Assembly (NCBI RefSeq): GCF_002943465.1
Contig: NZ_PTQY01000004.1
Location: 124,001-188,000 of the forward strand
Direction of reading: 5' to 3'
Origin: Rhodoferax sp. TS-BS-61-7
GTDB lineage: Bacteria > Pseudomonadota > Gammaproteobacteria > Burkholderiales > Burkholderiaceae_C
Length of the DNA stretch: 64,000 bases
Both the position numbers and the translations under genes were made by a program. Shown here in pieces: positions 63,509-64,000 of this stretch; positions within the stretch are counted from its first letter, which is position 1, and every line of letters starts with the position of its first letter. The notes under the pieces are model-generated. The model had not been told where the DNA came from and did not search any database. It saw only the letters and a program-made list of their open reading frames with translations.

Positions 63509-63553
63509 CCGTCATGCATCCGTCACAGGACTGTCATTCGGGCTTTGAATACT
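63509..63553 (+). promoter_or_regulatory. Candidate tandem PhoB box and promoter of the terminal binding-protein gene
   Basis: Three 7-bp direct repeats CCGTCAT (63509-63515), CCGTCAC (63520-63526) and CTGTCAT (63531-63537) are each separated by 4 bp, the exact Pho-box geometry (two CTGTCAT repeats, 4-bp gap). The hexamer AATACT (63548-63553, 4 of 6 of TATAAT) begins 10 bp after the last repeat, as in PhoB-activated promoters that lack a good -35. The 4-bp spacers (GCAT, AGGA) are less AT-rich than usual. Confidence 0.7.
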
Positions 63554-63582
63554 GGTGACGCTTTCTTTTCATAGGGAACTTT

Positions 63583-64000
63583 ATGTCTACACGTTTTTCT
63601 GTTCGCCCCGCGCTGAGCGCCTTGACCACGGCCGTTCTGGCCGTTTGCGCAGCACCTTCTGCCCACGCCCAATCCGCTGAATTGATTGCGGCAGCCAAGG
63701 CCGAAGGCCAGCTGACAGTGATCGCCCTGGCGCGCAACTGGTGCGGCTACGGCCCCATCATTGATGCGTTCAAGGCCAAGTACGGCATCAAGGTCAACGA
63801 ACTGAACCCCGATGCCAGCTCCGGGGATGAAATCGAAGCCATCAAAGCCAACAAAGACAACAAAGGCCCGCAAGCCCCGGACACGATTGACGTGGGCCTG
63901 TCCTTCGGTCCGGCCGCCAAGGCCGCCGGCCTGATCCAGCCCTACAAGGTTTCCACTTGGTCCACCATTCCCGATTCCGCCAAGGACCCCGAGGGTTACT
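63583..64000 (+). CDS. ABC transporter substrate-binding protein (family 1), 3' partial
   Basis: 139 residues are visible before the window ends with the frame open. A signal peptide (ALTTAVLAVCAAPSAHAQ, cleavage near residue 31) precedes SAELIAAAKAEGQLTVIALA, typical of AfuA/PotD-type solute-binding proteins. AGGGAA lies about 6 nt before the ATG. The family includes binders of iron, polyamines, phosphonates and sugar phosphates; the Pho-box-like promoter favours a phosphorus compound. It is a separate transcription unit from betA. Confidence 0.85.
   Translation, partial: MSTRFSVRPALSALTTAVLAVCAAPSAHAQSAELIAAAKAEGQLTVIALARNWCGYGPIIDAFKAKYGIKVNELNPDASSGDEIEAIKANKDNKGPQAPDTIDVGLSFGPAAKAAGLIQPYKVSTWSTIPDSAKDPEGY

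Overview
The window looks like chromosomal DNA of a high-GC betaproteobacterium, most likely a member of the Comamonadaceae (Rhodoferax/Polaromonas/Acidovorax-like). This rests on gene content (atpIBEFHAGDC, lipB-lipA after a DUF493 gene, the yraN-SIS-BON trio next to rsmI, pilT-pilU) and on a small dispersed repeat (core TAGCTGCTTGCGCAATATCC) seen six times here. That repeat is, to my recollection, typical of this family. I see no insertion sequence, prophage, integrase, CRISPR array or rRNA, and no gap between genes exceeds 300 bases. The window opens inside pilT and ends inside a solute-binding-protein gene.

Layout. (1) 1-5.9 kb: pilT (5' partial) and pilU; a beta-hydroxyacid dehydrogenase; the leftward operon yraN-diaA/gmhA-dolP, whose first start codon abuts that of divergent rsmI. 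(2) 5.9-10.0 kb: part of an oxidative (De Ley-Doudoroff type) galactose/galactonate route: KDPGal aldolase and KDGal kinase leftward; a FadR-type regulator, an SDR sugar dehydrogenase and an SMP-30 lactonase rightward. The dehydratase is not in the window. (3) 10.0-17.8 kb, leftward: alpha-glucoside uptake operon aglK-E-F-G-A, then a MATE exporter. (4) 18-27.5 kb: a small unknown gene, a DEAD-box helicase, an IclR regulator divergent from pobA, tRNA-Arg(CCG), a cytochrome c, a leftward group of four hypothetical or loosely assigned genes (including a YheT-type hydrolase), and lemA plus two TPM-domain genes. (5) 27.6-34.7 kb, leftward: the complete F1Fo ATP synthase operon. (6) 34.9-37.5 kb: DUF493-lipB-lipA and an opposing unknown gene.

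(7) 37.7-63.4 kb: the most striking part is about 25.7 kb of 19 genes, all rightward, that together encode nearly every step from choline to glycine and serine. BetA and BetB oxidise choline to betaine. GbcA/GbcB demethylate betaine to dimethylglycine. DgcA/DgcB with two ETF-like subunits demethylate dimethylglycine to sarcosine. SoxBDAG converts sarcosine to glycine plus C1-folate. GlyA and PurU handle glycine/serine and formyl-folate. ProVW and two OpuAC-type binding proteins import the substrates, and a GbdR-type AraC regulator lies within. All individual families are known; the unusual feature is how complete and collinear the cluster is.

(8) The last gene (63583 to the end) encodes a binding protein with a Tat/Sec-like signal, preceded by three 7-bp direct repeats with 11-bp periodicity that match a PhoB box, with a -10-like hexamer 10 bp downstream. 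This suggests a phosphate-starvation-controlled importer. I found no clearly novel defence or mobile system. The best leads are regulatory (Pho boxes, the three-repeat IclR operator, paired dgo and agl operators), repeat sequence inside or at the ends of genes, and two betaine-cluster proteins that lack residues expected of their parent families.
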